DNA of 64,000 nucleotides, from the NCBI RefSeq assembly GCF_040115645.1, contig NC_089572.1, positions 2,418,001 through 2,482,000 on the forward strand, written 5' to 3'. The notes under the pieces were generated by a model that made no database searches, had not been told where the DNA came from, and saw nothing but the letters and a program-made list of their open reading frames with translations. This DNA comes from Euwallacea fornicatus (Eukaryota > Arthropoda > Insecta > Coleoptera > Curculionidae). Both the position numbers and the translations under genes were made by a program. Shown piece after piece: positions 1 through 12,096 of the stretch (position 1 is the stretch's first letter; every line of letters starts with the position of its first letter).

Positions 1-58
1 ATCAGTCATGTCACGGCTAGGAACCATGAGTTTGTTCGAGGATTTCGGGATAAAATAA
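1..58 (+). CDS. Possible 3' end of an upstream gene (partial)
   Basis: A frame open from the left edge reads SVMSRLGTMSLFEDFGIK and stops with TAA at 56-58; an AATAAA (54-59) overlaps the stop. It could be the last codons of a neighbouring gene. It is too short to recognise or to separate from chance. Confidence 0.2.
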   Translation, partial: SVMSRLGTMSLFEDFGIK

Positions 59-1388
59 ACATTTAAAATCTATTTTTTAAGCTAGAAAAATAATTAAAAA
101 TAGGACGTTACAACACAAAGAACGCCATTTTTGAGTTTACAAAAATAAGGATAAGGGAAGGGAGTTTCTATTGGGGCGCAGCCCTTGTCGTCACCACGCA
201 TTGTCTGTCTTTATTTGAGTGCTGGTGTGATAAAGATAGAGCGCGAAGTAAATTCTTTCTTTGCGTTATTTGACGTTTAATGCCACGGATTTAGTTCTCC
301 TTCTTTATCTTGGATGGGCTTAGGCGCTAGACAAGGCAAGAATACTATGTTTTCTTGTGTTGTCACCTAAAAGTTGCTTCTGGTAATTCCAGTCTTGGTG
401 GAATTTAGACTACCCTAGCGGGACGCTACAATAATTCAGAAATTTACTTATTTTTTTCAGTAAATTTCAATGATTCCTTCCGTGGTCTTTTTATTCCTCA
501 AAAATTTCAACTTTAGAATTGTTTCTGCTAATTATTCTTGCAAATATCAATTTATAAATTAAAGCAAAATCCTATGTTAGAAATTCACCCATTGAACAGT
601 GAAAAATACGATAATTTTGATAAATTGACGATTTTGGAGCTTGTATTAAGCTTTACACCAGAATTTATTTATTCCCTACTTGCGCTTTTTATTACTAAAC
701 GATAAAAACGGCGATTATTTCTCTGTGAATGTCTTACATGTACCTTTGAATGAAAATTATGTCAAAGGGCCATACTACTTTTAGAATTTTGTCTTTCCTA
801 AATGAAATCTCTGGAATTATTCAGCCAATGTTGAGTACTTATACAAGAAAATGGCTTAAACGCAGTCCAAACAATATTTTTTTAGATCATATATCTAAAG
901 CAGAAATTGTTGTATGTTCATAGAACAAAGTGTTATGTTGAAAGAGAAATGCACCAGTAGGGTTCACTAGGTTATTAGTACAGACCAAAGGATATTAGGT
1001 CATCAGTAAAGGTAAATAAGACTAAATGTTTTAAGTTTGGAATTTTTAGTGTTTAAGCAGAAGTAGATACAATGAATATGAAGATAATATTACAAAATGA
1101 AAGTTTACATTTGCGTTGCTTCATATTTATGGTGTGTACTTCAGTATAAACGTTGAAAATTCCAAAATTAAACTATTTCTCGTAGTAAATAAATCTTCTA
1201 TTCAACTATATTTTCTGACAGATACGAAATTTATTTCGATTTTTTACAAACGACTCACTTGAAGAGCAGGCATAATGTGTATCTCCCTAAACGTAAAAAT
1301 TACGCAACTAAAGGGAGCATTTCTGCAACTGCTTACCTGTTTATAAGAAACATAAAATTAAAGGTATGAAGGTACTAAAAAACCTAAC
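59..1388. other. AT-rich intergenic stretch with the NVL 3' UTR
   Basis: No open frame of note on either strand. The part next to 1388 should hold the NVL 3' untranslated region on the minus strand. The rest is AT-rich with no repeat or RNA gene that I can support. Confidence 0.5.
1230..1235 (-). terminator. Candidate NVL poly(A) signal
   Basis: TTTATT on the plus strand is AATAAA on the minus strand. It lies about 155 bp past the NVL stop codon, a plausible 3' UTR length. Confidence 0.45.
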
Positions 1389-4300
1389 TTAAGAATACTC
1401 CATTTCCTCGATTTCGGCTTGCTCTGGCACGGCCGTGTAGAGGCGTCTCAATTTCTCGTAGTGCTTTTGATCCTGCAAATCAGCATTTCCTTTATTGGTA
1501 AACAATAATTATGTGGTTTTGATTAAACGAACTTTCTCCGGCACTGACGGTCTGATTTTCCCGGCGGCAGCAATGAAATGCCTGCTGGATACTGTTAACG
1601 ACTTCGAGGAGTCTCCGGTCATCATAAACTCCTTCAGGGCTAATACCGAAGCTTCCCTCACTAAAGCCGCCAAATCTGCCCCCGTGTAGCCTTTAATTTG
1701 CTCGGCAGTGCCGATACTGACCAGATCAACGTCTTCGTCCAACTTCGGCACGGTGCCGTTCTAAAATCCATTTTTGAGTATCACTATACACAGATTATCT
1801 GGGAGTAGCATGTATATGTTTTAAAAAGCTATTAGGACAAAATAAGAAAAAGTTCTTATAAACACAAATCAGAAAAAGAATCCAATGGTAGTTCCTCCCC
1901 CATGTTCCCAAGAAAGTCCGTGTTTTTCTTTATCGAATTGTAAAACAATATTCAAAACAAAAATATCCTTTGGGTATAAAAATTTTACTATATGGCTGCT
2001 AAAACCACGATTTTTTTTTCTAATTTCAATCTAAGGAATCGTTTTCTAAAATATATGCCCGGGACCATGTACAATCAATTCAGTTCGCAAATACTGTACC
2101 TTGGTGATTGCCCTCAAAATGTCCACCTTATCCTCCCTGGAGGGTAATCCTACATATAAAATTTTGTCCAAACGTCCAGGTCTAAGAACCGCAGGATCAA
2201 TTATATCGGGACGATTACTGGCGGCTAATAGAAAAACTCCTTTGCGGCCCTCTACTCCGTCCATTTCGGTCAGCATCTGGTTGACCAGACGCATTGTTGG
2301 TCCTCCTTCCCTGGAGTCTGATCTTTTGGGGCATAACGCGTCAAATTCATCGAAAAATATGACGCAAGGTGTAGAGTTTCTAGCGCGTTCGAAGCACACT
2401 CTGACGGCCCGTTCGCTCTCTCCCACGTACTAGAAAAGAAAATTAAAACTGAAAAAATACAACAAAACTAAGTGAGAAATACAAACCATATTCAGCAACT
2501 CCGGTCCTTTGACGCTGATAAAATTAATTCCGGCCTCATTGGCTACTGCTTTGGCCAGCAACGTCTTGCCGCAGCCAGGAGGCCCGCACAATAGTACCCC
2601 CGCCGGTACAGTGAGCCCCAGCGCTTCAAACTCCTTGGAATGTCTCACTGGACCCAAAATGGCCATTTGCAGTTCCTCACGTACGTCTTTGAGAGACCCT
2701 ACATCTTCCCATGTAGTATCTGGGACTGTGGCAAAGCCTTCTCGTTTAGCAGAAGGCTGAACTTTCTTAAGAGCGGCGGCAAAGTCTTCCATGGTAATAC
2801 AAAGTCCCTGCAAATGTTGCTCGTTTACTGGAGAAACGTCATGCAGCCATTCGAGCAATTCTTCAAGTGTTGATTTGGGTTTTGGAAGCTGCAAATCTTC
2901 TAATGGGGGAAGAGACTCTTCTTCTACAATTATCTCTTCTGCCTCTTCTTGCAGAGGGGTTTTAACCGACTCTTTGTTGGTTGTTTCATCATCTTCCAGG
3001 AGTTTCTCCTCTGCATCCTTGATCGGTTCTTCAGTATCATCAACCACTACTACAGGCTCTGCAGAGGTCGGCTCTTTAGGCACGTCATCAACTACAATCT
3101 CATCGTCTTTAAGGGAGATTGAATTCACAGTCTTGGCATCGTCGTCCTGTTGTTTTTTACCTAGTTTCATCGCCCTCTTTTTGGCCAGTTCAGTGGCCTT
3201 TTTGGCTTCTTCTGCGGATTTCCTTAAAGCCATTGCTTGGTCCAATCTGCGCTGTTCCTTAATCGAATTGAATACTCGATTTACAGCTACCATGGCCGCT
3301 TCTCTTGTGAGAGATAGAAGGTCTGCTCCTACATAGCCTGGCGTGTATTTGGCAATTTTTTCGTAATCGAAATCGGGGGAGAGAGTTAAACTGGCGGTTT
3401 GGACCTTTAAGATTTGTTGTCGAGCCTTGACATCCGGGATTCCGAGGCAAATCTCACGGTCAAAGCGCCCTGCTCGTCTCAAGGCAGGATCGATCGCGTC
3501 CGGTCTATTTGTAGCTCCGATTACGAGGACTTGTTCTCCGTTTTCTGACGAACTTAAATCTGAAATATTCAATCACAATCAATGTTAAATCCCAAATAAA
3601 ATAAAATGAGTTGCAGAATTACCATCTAAACAACTCAAGAGTTGAGCTACTATGCGTCTCTCCATCTCTTTCTGAACATTCTGTCTGTTGGGAGTAATTG
3701 CATCAATTTCATCAATAAAAAGAACACAAGGGGCAGTATTGCAAGCCTTTTCAAAGAGCTCCCTAATGCGCTCTTCACTCTCTCCTGACACTCCTGCCAC
3801 CAACTCTGGAGCAGCCACTTTAATCATTGGTACCCCTAATTCCTAATTTGCAAAATAATTACATTTCAAAATCACAAAAACATCAAAACTTACCCCTGCA
3901 ATAGCAATTGCCAGCAAAGTTTTCCCACAACCTGGAGGACCATGCAGCAAAAATCCTCTAGGGGGTGAAATCCTCAACTTCCTATATAACTCTGGATGGC
4001 GTATATGCAACAGCAACTTGCACACATCCTCCAAAGTCTTGTCCATGCCTCCCACATCATCAAAAGTGGCCCTGCTAGCTTGCGGCTGCTCTCTCCCTGT
4101 TTTTGGTTTCTTCCTGTTTGGACCTGCAGGGTTTCTGATGGGCAACAAAGTTGCTTCTCCGAATTTACGCTTCCTGCCTCTATCACCACAAAGAGGATCT
4201 GGTTTATTGTTTGAGTAGCTTTGCTGGACAATGACTCCACGGGGTTGAGTTGAAGTGGAAGGAGCTGGAGCACCATTGCTCTTTTTGTAAGCAGCTTCCT

Positions 4301-5302
4301 CCTCAGAGTCTTCACTGCTTATATCTATTAGCTCACTGTTGTCCATGGCTTTGGGTTTTACCTGGGCTTGCCTTTGGTAAATGTCAGTTATAGTATTGCT
4401 CATGACACTGTCATCCTGAAAAATTCCTGCTTTTTAGTTATACATATTGAGGTTGATGAATAAGATAAAAAGACAAAAGAGAGAAAATTGTTGTATGGAA
4501 TGTCAAATGTGAGAAACATCAGCTCATTGGAGACCAACAAAGTGTTTTAAATACAGATCATTAAGGGAATGAAACACACTGATTTCAGTTACACTGTTTT
4601 GGATATAACATCTAATAAACTAATATATTACTGAAAAATATCATCTTCAAATTTGAATTTCCAATTTTTAATCTTAATATCAGAACTCATGGATCAGTTT
4701 GGCTCTCATCTTCATTAAATATTTTTACTTTACCTAGAAGTCACATTCAATATTATTTCATAGAAATAGAAAATTCAACTGAAAACAATTTCAGCATTTC
4801 CTACTAAAATTAATGTTTCAATTCACTTTACTTTATACTTACAAATTTATCATCTTCACTTTCCAGGTCACTATCATCACTCACGACATCATCTGAACTG
4901 TCTTTATCCTCAAGTCCATAGCTCTGAAGCACTATCGAGTAGGCCTTCTTTACTGAAGCCCTGAAAGGACTAAGTTTCCTCTTGGCATATTCCTTATACT
5001 TTTTTTGCAACTCGTCTGCCATTTGCTCGATGTCCACATAGGTCTTCTCAATGTTGTTTTCAAGGTACTATATAAGCAAGTAACTTTAAAATCAGTGGGG
5101 GAACTTATGGGGGCTTTAGCGACCCCAATAGTTGTTGTTTGGTGTTTACCTTTTGCACACGTGGTACCAGAGTGGGGTCCGACAAGTACGGCATTTTGGA
5201 TGCTCTTTGGACCGGCTTTTTGGGGACGTTATTGCTCCGTAGTTTTACCTCGACATAGGATCCGATAGATTTACTCATAAGGCCGCAACTAAAACAGGGC
5301 AA
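1389..5302 (-). CDS. NVL: NVL-type AAA ATPase (nuclear VCP-like), 8 exons
   Basis: Type II AAA ATPase with two ATPase domains. The family acts in the nucleolus on pre-60S ribosome assembly (Drosophila orthologue smallminded). Exons, minus order: 5302-5150, 5067-4843, 4415-3894, 3842-3623, 3559-2487, 2429-2100, 1760-1533, 1472-1389. All junctions are GT-AG and keep frame, giving 944 aa. An N-terminal helical domain (about 1-120, with PRVQKYLENNIEKTYVDIEQ) matches NVL. An acidic, basic-motif-rich stretch follows. D1: Walker A GPPGCGKT 285-292, Walker B FIDEIDA about 342-348, RRAGRFD 401-407. D2: Walker A 699-706, Walker B IFFDEFDA about 755-762, LRPGRLD 813-819. The D1-D2 linker (about 475-640) is long and very acidic; total length exceeds the human protein (856 aa). 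Met9 (5278) is an alternative start. It is divergent from NDUFS3. Confidence 0.95.
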
Positions 5303-5908
5303 GGCACCAGAAAACCGCTTTTTTGGGGAAAATACTGGAATTTTCGCTTAATATACACAAAACGTCTAGTGAAAGAAACTAAACCGCAGGAAAGTAGAAA
5401 GACGCACTTTAGCGATGTTGCCGTCTCTTTGGGGTGAATTGTGACAGTGACATGTTATTGACCAGTGACTTTACAAAGACAATTTGATAATTATTTGTAT
5501 TACCCCCTTAAGACTTAAGTTTATGTGACATCACTGAAGAAGCACTTAAAAATATTGGACAAGAACATAGAAATATCGTTTTTTACTATTTACAAAACAA
5601 ATTTTAGTTCACTGGTATGATATTATTAGAATGGTTCGTTCCACCGTTGCCAAGCATTCGTTATCTGTCAATATCAAGGCAATTGGGCGTGTTTTCGTTT
5701 CGATATTTGCTATGCCTCACAACACAAAAGACAGAGACACACTTACTTCGAAGTACATAATGTTATTTAACTTACCATATGCGCCTTTATTTACTATTTT
5801 CTAACCTGTAAAACTGCCCGTCAGTGTCATTTTCCTGATTTTATTAAATTTCAGCAAAATAAACGCGATTAGGTAACTATAAACTGTAGATAGTGAGTAT
5901 TACCAACC
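5303..5908. promoter_or_regulatory. Divergent promoter region between NVL and NDUFS3
   Basis: About 606 bp separate the two start codons, so the genes probably share a bidirectional promoter. A GCGATGTTGCCG word lies at 5412-5423 and a CGTTGCCA word near 5644. Both recur elsewhere in the window. No TATA box was recognised. A pyrimidine-rich tract ending TTTCAG just before the NDUFS3 start could be a 5' UTR splice acceptor. Confidence 0.6.
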
Positions 5909-6894
5909 ATGGCATCAATTCTGCGACAAATTGTCCGATCTGGACGAAGTCCTACAAATAAAAACCTAGGTAATCTAACCCCCTTTCTCACTGCTGACCC
6001 CTCATTTTGGCTGTGTTAGTTTCAAGCACTTGGACTCGCGTTCAGAGCACTGAAGCCTCATCTACAGCCCCCCAACAAGAGTCAAGACGTAGGTATATGA
6101 ATAGCCCGCCATATAGTGTCTGTAATACATATTTTAGCCACTGTGCGTAAACCCCAGGCATTACAATGCTCTCAACTAAAGGATTTTGGCAAGTATGTGG
6201 CTGAATGTCTACCAAAGTTTGTAGAGAAAGTACAAATCACTGCAGGGGAAGAATTAGAAATTCTTATCTCTCCCGAGGGGGTTTTGCCAGTGTTGCAGTT
6301 TTTAAAAGACCATCAAAACTGCCAATTTGTTAATTTGACTGATATTGCTGGCATGGATATTCCTTCAAGGTCCTATCGATTTGAGGTTATTCTTAGCTAG
6401 AGATTTTGTATGCAACAAATTAAACTCAATTTTTAATAATAGATAATATACAATATTCTCTCTCTGCGTTTTAACTCGAGAATAAGAGTTAAAACTTACA
6501 CAGATGAACTCACTCCTATTGAGTCCTGCAATAACATATTTCAAGCAGCAAATTGGTATGAAAGGGAAATTTGGGATATGTATGGGGTATTTTTTGCTAA
6601 TCACCCAGATTTGAGGAGGATCTTGACAGATTATGGTTTCGAAGGGCATCCATTTAGGAAAGATTTCCCATTGAGTGGTTATGTAGAGGTAGGCAATGAC
6701 TTGAGGAAGTTTTGGTTGGGTTAAGATTGTCATCCTAGGTAAGATATGATGATGAAAAGAAGCGTGTGGTTGTTGAGCCATTGGAGTTGGCACAAGAGTT
6801 CAGGAAGTTTGAACTGTCTGCACCTTGGGAGCAGTTCCCCAACTTCCGCAAAGCATTACCTGCAACTGAGGAGGTTAAGATGGATAAGAAATAG
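5909..6894 (+). CDS. NDUFS3: NADH dehydrogenase [ubiquinone] iron-sulfur protein 3, mitochondrial, 5 exons
   Basis: 30-kDa core subunit of respiratory complex I, in the Q-module of the matrix arm; part of NADH to ubiquinone electron transfer. Exons 5909-5969, 6020-6088, 6138-6385, 6443-6688, 6739-6894 give 259 aa (human 264). The start has good context (ACCATGG) and opens an Arg/Ser/Thr-rich, acid-poor presequence (about 1-35). The family signature EREIWDMYGVFF followed by NHPDLRRILTD lies at about 166-189; FRKDFPLSGYVE is at 197-208. In exon 2 the donor at 6089 (GTAGGT) is chosen over the better-looking one at 6093, because only it keeps frame and restores RPTVRKP, matching the human RPTVRP. 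The exon 3 donor (GTTATT) is weak. All four introns are 49-57 nt. Confidence 0.96.
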
Positions 6895-6924
6895 ATTTGA
6901 TTTAAATAAATCAGTTAAGAGCTT

Positions 6925-6930
6925 AATAAA
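6925..6930 (+). terminator. NDUFS3 poly(A) signal
   Basis: AATAAA 31 bp after the stop codon; another AATAAA is at 6905-6910. The signal at 6925 is separated by 2 bp from an opposite-strand signal (6933-6938). Confidence 0.7.
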
Positions 6931-6932
6931 CA

Positions 6933-6938
6933 TTTATT
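6933..6938 (-). terminator. Candidate poly(A) signal of the RhoGAP gene
   Basis: TTTATT on the plus strand is AATAAA on the minus strand, about 300 bp past the RhoGAP stop. I saw no other minus-strand AATAAA between it and the stop. The convergent transcripts would overlap by some tens of bases. Confidence 0.55.
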
Positions 6939-7239
6939 GTTTATACTTGCCGTTTCACTGGCTTAAAACGTATTAAATAACAAAGCAAAGGCAGTAGACT
7001 TAGAGCTAACAACTAAACACATTTTGGTTTTGGTTAAATTAAAAAAAATTACGTTCTCCATTATGAGGAACATTGTCAAATGCGCTTTTAATACATGAAA
7101 AATGCAAATATTTCCACTAGTCAACAACGATAGTCACACTCTTTTTTTTAATAAAATTTGTGCGCAAACCTTTTAAACAACATGTATATAGACAACACCC
7201 AAAAAGGCTCTCACTAGGTTAGGATCACAATGTAAAGGC

Positions 7240-10200
7240 TTAAAAATCCGTGCTCTCGGGCTCCGATTTCTTCTCGTGGGGAGGCACATCGGGCTCTAAT
7301 TTCTTCACGAGAGGCACGTCGGGCTCTGATTTCTTCACGGGAGGCACGTCGGGCTCTGATTTCTTCACGGGAGGCGGCGGGGGAGGAACGGTGGGCTTGC
7401 TCAAACTGCGCGGAGAGGGCGGCGTCCTAAGTTCTCGTTGGCTCAGCTCCCTGATGTTTCCATCCGACCTTGTCCTCGAGTGCGTTGAATTAGCTCTACG
7501 CATGCTGCTCCTCGAGTTGTTCACTTCTTCGTTCATTTTTTCCGAGCTTTTGGACTTGACACAGTCATTTTCCGGAACTTTGTCCAGCTTCTCGTTGGAT
7601 TTGGTCAGGCTCAGGGTCTTCGGCGGGATCGCCGGTTTATTGTCCTCCTCGGTCGAAGACTGCGCCTCCTCTTTGCAAGGGTTGGTGTCGGTGAATTTGT
7701 TTTCCAGGCTCAAACGATGCATCGGGGAATGTCCTAAGAATATCAAATTAATAACAAAGAAAAATAGAAGTGTTTCGGCGGACGAGGGAAAGATAAGGAA
7801 GAGCCCACAACCACAACGCACTCACCCAAAAACTTCTCTTTCTCGGCCATCATCACGTCGTGCCCCAGTTGAATTTTTTCGCTCCGATTCTGGACGTTTA
7901 CAATGTTCGGTTGTTGTTTGTTCGCAACGTTGTACACTGAACACTGTGTCCGATGTAGGGAGCTTGGATCTAAGTCCAGTGAGGACCTACACGAGGATTA
8001 GTTTGGTTACAAAGACGGTTTTACAGAGGTAGATTAAAAAGGAGCAGAGCCAGTTAGTTTTAGTTAGTGAGTTAAGTTAACTGCTTAATCTGTTGAAGGA
8101 ATATGACTGAGCTGATTTTGGAAGATTTTTTAACCGTATTTATTGCCTGATGAGGCTGTAAAAATACTTTCCGTTTACAAAGTAAACCATCGAAACTCTT
8201 ACCGTTTGGCGGGCGCCAAACTTGCCGGCCTGGCGGGAATTTCTGGCTTAGTCGGCCTCTGCTCCATCACAACCTCCGTGCGCCTCAGCTGGATATCTCC
8301 GAAGTCCACCGCATTGAGCGGTTTATTCATAGTGTCGGTGCACTTTGGCGACGAATTTCGTAACTTTTCATCAACCATAAGGGACTGTCGAGGTGCAGCA
8401 ACAGGTCTTTGACTAGAATCGGGGCCCACGTGATGAGTTGCCGTTGTCTTGAAGCTTTTGTCCTCCGCCGTTTGGAGCACTGGCCGTATCACAGGCTGAG
8501 CTTTGGACACGCTAGTTACCGCCGAAGTAACCACTTTGGCATCGGCAGATAGACCACTCGATAACGGAACGATCTCGTCCTTCGTCAGGCTTCGTCTCCT
8601 CGACAGGCTCAAGTCGTTTTCGTCGGTATTGACCCCAACGGTATTCTTGACTTTTCCAGCTTTAGGAGGTCGGTTCAAGCTGCCTACCGGATAGCTTAAA
8701 GTCATCAGCTTCTCCTGATTCAACTCTTCTTGGGGTTTCATGTGATTGGAAATGGGAACGCTAGGTGGAACTGGAGCTGCCGGTTTTTTTTTCCGGGTGT
8801 TGGGACGAGGACTATCTGAAAGACTTTCCATGCTGGTGGCATCTACGTGTTCAATGGTCGACCTGCCCCCGTTGCGACTGGACGTCTCTTCATCAGGTAC
8901 GAGGCTGCTAATGGTGATTTGTGCCAGCCGGGACACATCCTCAGGAAAGAAATGATGCGCCTCCTTGATGAACAGCTCGACTAGCATGTTTACGGTCACA
9001 CAGTCCCCCATATTCACGTTGATCTCACCAGTCTGGTCCCAGAGCAAGTTGGGTGCAATAACGATCGCAATATTCGACGAAGACATTTTGTTCTTGGTGT
9101 GGTCTGAAAGGCGCTTCAGGAACTGGATTAAGTAAGCTAAATTATCGCGGTTTTCCTCTGGTAACCTTCAATAAAAAAAAAGATAATGACTTCAGAAATC
9201 TACATTGAAATCAAAACTTACTTGTGTAACAAATGTTTCACTACTTCCATCCTCCGGTTCTCAGGGTATTGCATAGAATGCATCCATTCTTTGTGTAAAT
9301 GGAAGGTTAGGAGCGGTTCCGGCAGCTCCCTTAAATACATCTTTAAAGTACTGGCAAGTACGTGCATATCTCGATACTCGGGAATCAGGACGCTGAAGCA
9401 GCCGCTGTCAATGGCCGCTTTGAGCCGTTTCACTTTTGACAAACTGCCCGCTATCCGGAACAGGCCTTCCTCCTCCATGCCGTAGGCCGCAAGGGCCGTG
9501 ACGCACACCTCTAAAGGGTATGCCAGCCGCTTCTCCGTGACCCTCAAGTGCTCCTTCAAGGGTATCCCAAATACCCTTTTGACTTTACTGTTGCCTATAT
9601 CATATTTGTCAAAAACTTTTTGCTTCTTTGAAGAAAACTTACCAATTCTTTTCTCAAGTTGGGGGATAATTTCTTCCAAACTCTTCAAAGCACTTTCATG
9701 GTAGCCTCTCTGGAGTTTCAGCAATTGCAAAATATATGAAGCTAGCTCGTTTTCGCGGGCCAAGAGATTGAACATCTCCAATGCCAGAGAATCTCGGCTT
9801 TGCTCCACTTTTGTATCTGCCTCCTCCATGTCTTCCTTGATTGTTTCTTTTTTTGTGGACTGGAACAATTTTCCAGTACACTAAAGTTGACAGATAACTC
9901 ACCTGAAACTCACATTGTATCTGCTACTAGCAGAGTCTTTATCCAATATATATTTCTTTAAGTTGTGCTTTTGCTTGGCGATGCTGGGGAGCTCATTATC
10001 AATCACCTTCTGCAAAGGCCAATAAACAAGCTCCTCTACTTTGCCTTCATGTGCCGCATACTCCCTTGCCAGTTGAGACTGAGCATCCCCAGACTCTTTG
10101 AGCACCTTATGGAAGAGAGTGTTGGAATCGCCTCGAGATTCCTCTAGGAGAATTGCTCCCAATTGGTATTCCAAGCATTTTTTCTGAAGTAATATAAAGA

Positions 10201-11156
10201 AGCTTGATGGAATATTGGTGGAATAAATGAACTGTACCAGTCGCTTTTCTGGATCTCCATTCTCTCCAATCGGGCCATTAGGACAAAGCTTTTTGTTTAT
10301 GGCAACCAGGGCGGAGCGTAAAGCTTCGATTTTGCTTTCTGCTTCCTGGAGTTCTTCATGGTTCAGGATTTCACTCTTTTCGGCCCTTTCATAATTAAAA
10401 GAAAAACAGAACATTCAAAGTTGATTATTGTAGCAAGGGGAGTTATGACGATTCTATCATGAGCTTTAACCTTGTGTTAAAATTGTCATGATGGAAGTAT
10501 TTTTTGGTCATTAATAGAGCACATTTATTTGGAAGTTTAATTTTAAACAATCTGAAGTCTTTTCTCCTTTAGGGAGACAAAACAGCAGTTGTCCTATGAA
10601 TATAATACTGCCAAATAAAGATAAGATTTTAGGTCTTAATTAAGCCATTTTCAACCTGGTCAGAACTTTAATCTCATTTGTACAAATGAGTATTTTAAGT
10701 GAGCAACGTTTCAAAGGACATATCAAGCTTCTGGCTAGGCACAACAAAAATAAGAGCATGTTTAAGATATAATTTTAAAGAAATCTAAAGTTGTTTTAAA
10801 TCTTTGTAGCAAATAGGGATAATCAGCTTTCAACTTTGAATTGTATACACAAAAAACATAATTTTTTTATTGATAAATTTTGCATTCTAAGATTGTTTTG
10901 CTGTTAATCCATGAAATTTATTTGGCTTTGAATTGATGATTTTGACCTTTAAGTGAGGGTTTAGGATGGTTTCTTTTTATTTAATATTGTATGGATTGTA
11001 GAACTAATCTTATCTGATATGCTTTAAAACTGAGTCATATCTAATCTCCTTAAAATTATACCTGCAAGCCAAAATTCCCTTGGGTGAGGCCCTTCGAACT
11101 TACTTGAGAAACGTCTGGTCGGCAAGCTGCTTCACTCGAAAGAATTGTTTCTTCAT
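7240..11156 (-). CDS. BAR-domain Rho GTPase-activating protein (ARHGAP17/RhoGAP92B-like), 8 exons
   Basis: Rho-family GAP that bends or binds membrane through a BAR domain and stimulates GTP hydrolysis by Rac/Cdc42-type GTPases. Exons, minus order: 11156-11104, 10385-10238, 10183-9914, 9859-9643, 9594-9222, 9165-8203, 7986-7826, 7733-7240; 892 aa. Residues 1 to about 235 form the helical BAR region (start MKKQFFRVKQLADQTF, close to human ARHGAP17). The RhoGAP domain runs about 239-430: arginine finger R276 in EEGLFRIAG, K314/R318 in LKMYLRELPEPLLTF, NIAIVIAPNLLW 385-396. The C-terminal half is Ser/Pro/Lys-rich, with PPPPPP and about four degenerate 10-residue repeats VKKSEPDVPP at the end (SH3-ligand-like). 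Introns 2, 3 and 4 are only 54, 54 and 48 nt, are multiples of three and contain no in-frame stop. They are called introns because removing them restores family alignment. Confidence 0.92.
7250..7372 (-). repeat. 30-bp coding repeats at the RhoGAP C-terminus
   Basis: About four tandem, partly diverged 30-bp units encode VKKSEPDVPP-type decapeptides just before the stop. The two middle copies are almost identical, so copy number is likely to vary between individuals or species. Confidence 0.8.
10386..11103 (-). other. First intron of the RhoGAP gene
   Basis: A 718-nt AT-rich intron between the exon coding for residues 1-17 and the second exon. Its donor is AA|GTAAGT and its acceptor GAAAG. 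I see no embedded gene or repeat. Confidence 0.75.
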
Positions 11157-12096
11157 CTCTCTAGCATCACTACTGTATCAGTCACTCAACAAAACTTCAA
11201 TTGCTGTATTTATTTACTTCAAACATGAGATCATTTATTAATTTATAGATAACAACGGTTTAAGAGGGAAGACAATTTTATACAAGTTAACTACCGAGGA
11301 CAGGCAACCGGCCTGTAAGTTGAGCCAGGGCCGCGAATTAATTTTGCGGCGAATGCAAATTAGACGGATAACAATAAAACGTACACAAATAGAGTATTAA
11401 TCATCGGATAAATAAAATTCTCGCTCGGGCTTACTCAAGGGAATCACTTTCTATTAGAATTGCTGCAATCGACGGGCGGGGGGCTAGAGTCTTTATGTCG
11501 ATTTTACCGCACTATAATTGGCACAGTCGAGTCATTTTGTTTCGTACTGATAAGGAGTTGTCTTTAGTAATGGACCTTAGGGACTAAAATGGATATTTGG
11601 GGTTGTTCTCACAAATTATCGGTGAGAAAACCCTCGAAAAACTCTTGAGTTAAAAATAGATTTGACATATCACCGCAGATTTTTTCTTTCGTTGACAAAT
11701 CTGTAGTCTCTGACAAAGGACAAACGAATGGTTCGCACTACACCAAAGGTTCTATTAGAGTACAGCTGATGTTGCCCTCTATTAGTGTACAGGTGAAGCT
11801 TAGAGAAACTGAATGAAAAACTGTATTTGATATATGGTGACATCTTTATTTCGTATTTGATATTATTATCCGCGTTTTTGAATGTCCTTTAATTTGCGTT
11901 TTTTAAAAACGCTTTTAAGTACGTTTCTAAGCGTAATTTAAAATAGAATCAACACAGATTTATATTTTTTGCCAATCTTAGCTTCCTGAAGATTATTGTA
12001 TAAAACTTACTCAAGTAGTAGCAAAAGGATCTTTATTATTCCCAATTAGACATAGAATTGTACATGCAAAAGCTTTAGAGCTTCATATATACCACG
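11157..12096. promoter_or_regulatory. RhoGAP upstream region and 3' UTR of the next minus-strand gene
   Basis: The part next to 11157 should hold the RhoGAP promoter and 5' UTR. It contains an octamer-like ATGCAAATTA near 11354 and a TGATGTTGCCC word near 11768, related to the word in the NVL/NDUFS3 promoter. The distal part is 3' UTR of the secreted-protein gene. No ORF of note. Confidence 0.45.
12032..12037 (-). terminator. Poly(A) signal of the minus-strand secreted-protein gene
   Basis: TTTATT on the plus strand (AATAAA on the minus), about 60 bp after the stop at 12097-12099. Confidence 0.55.
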
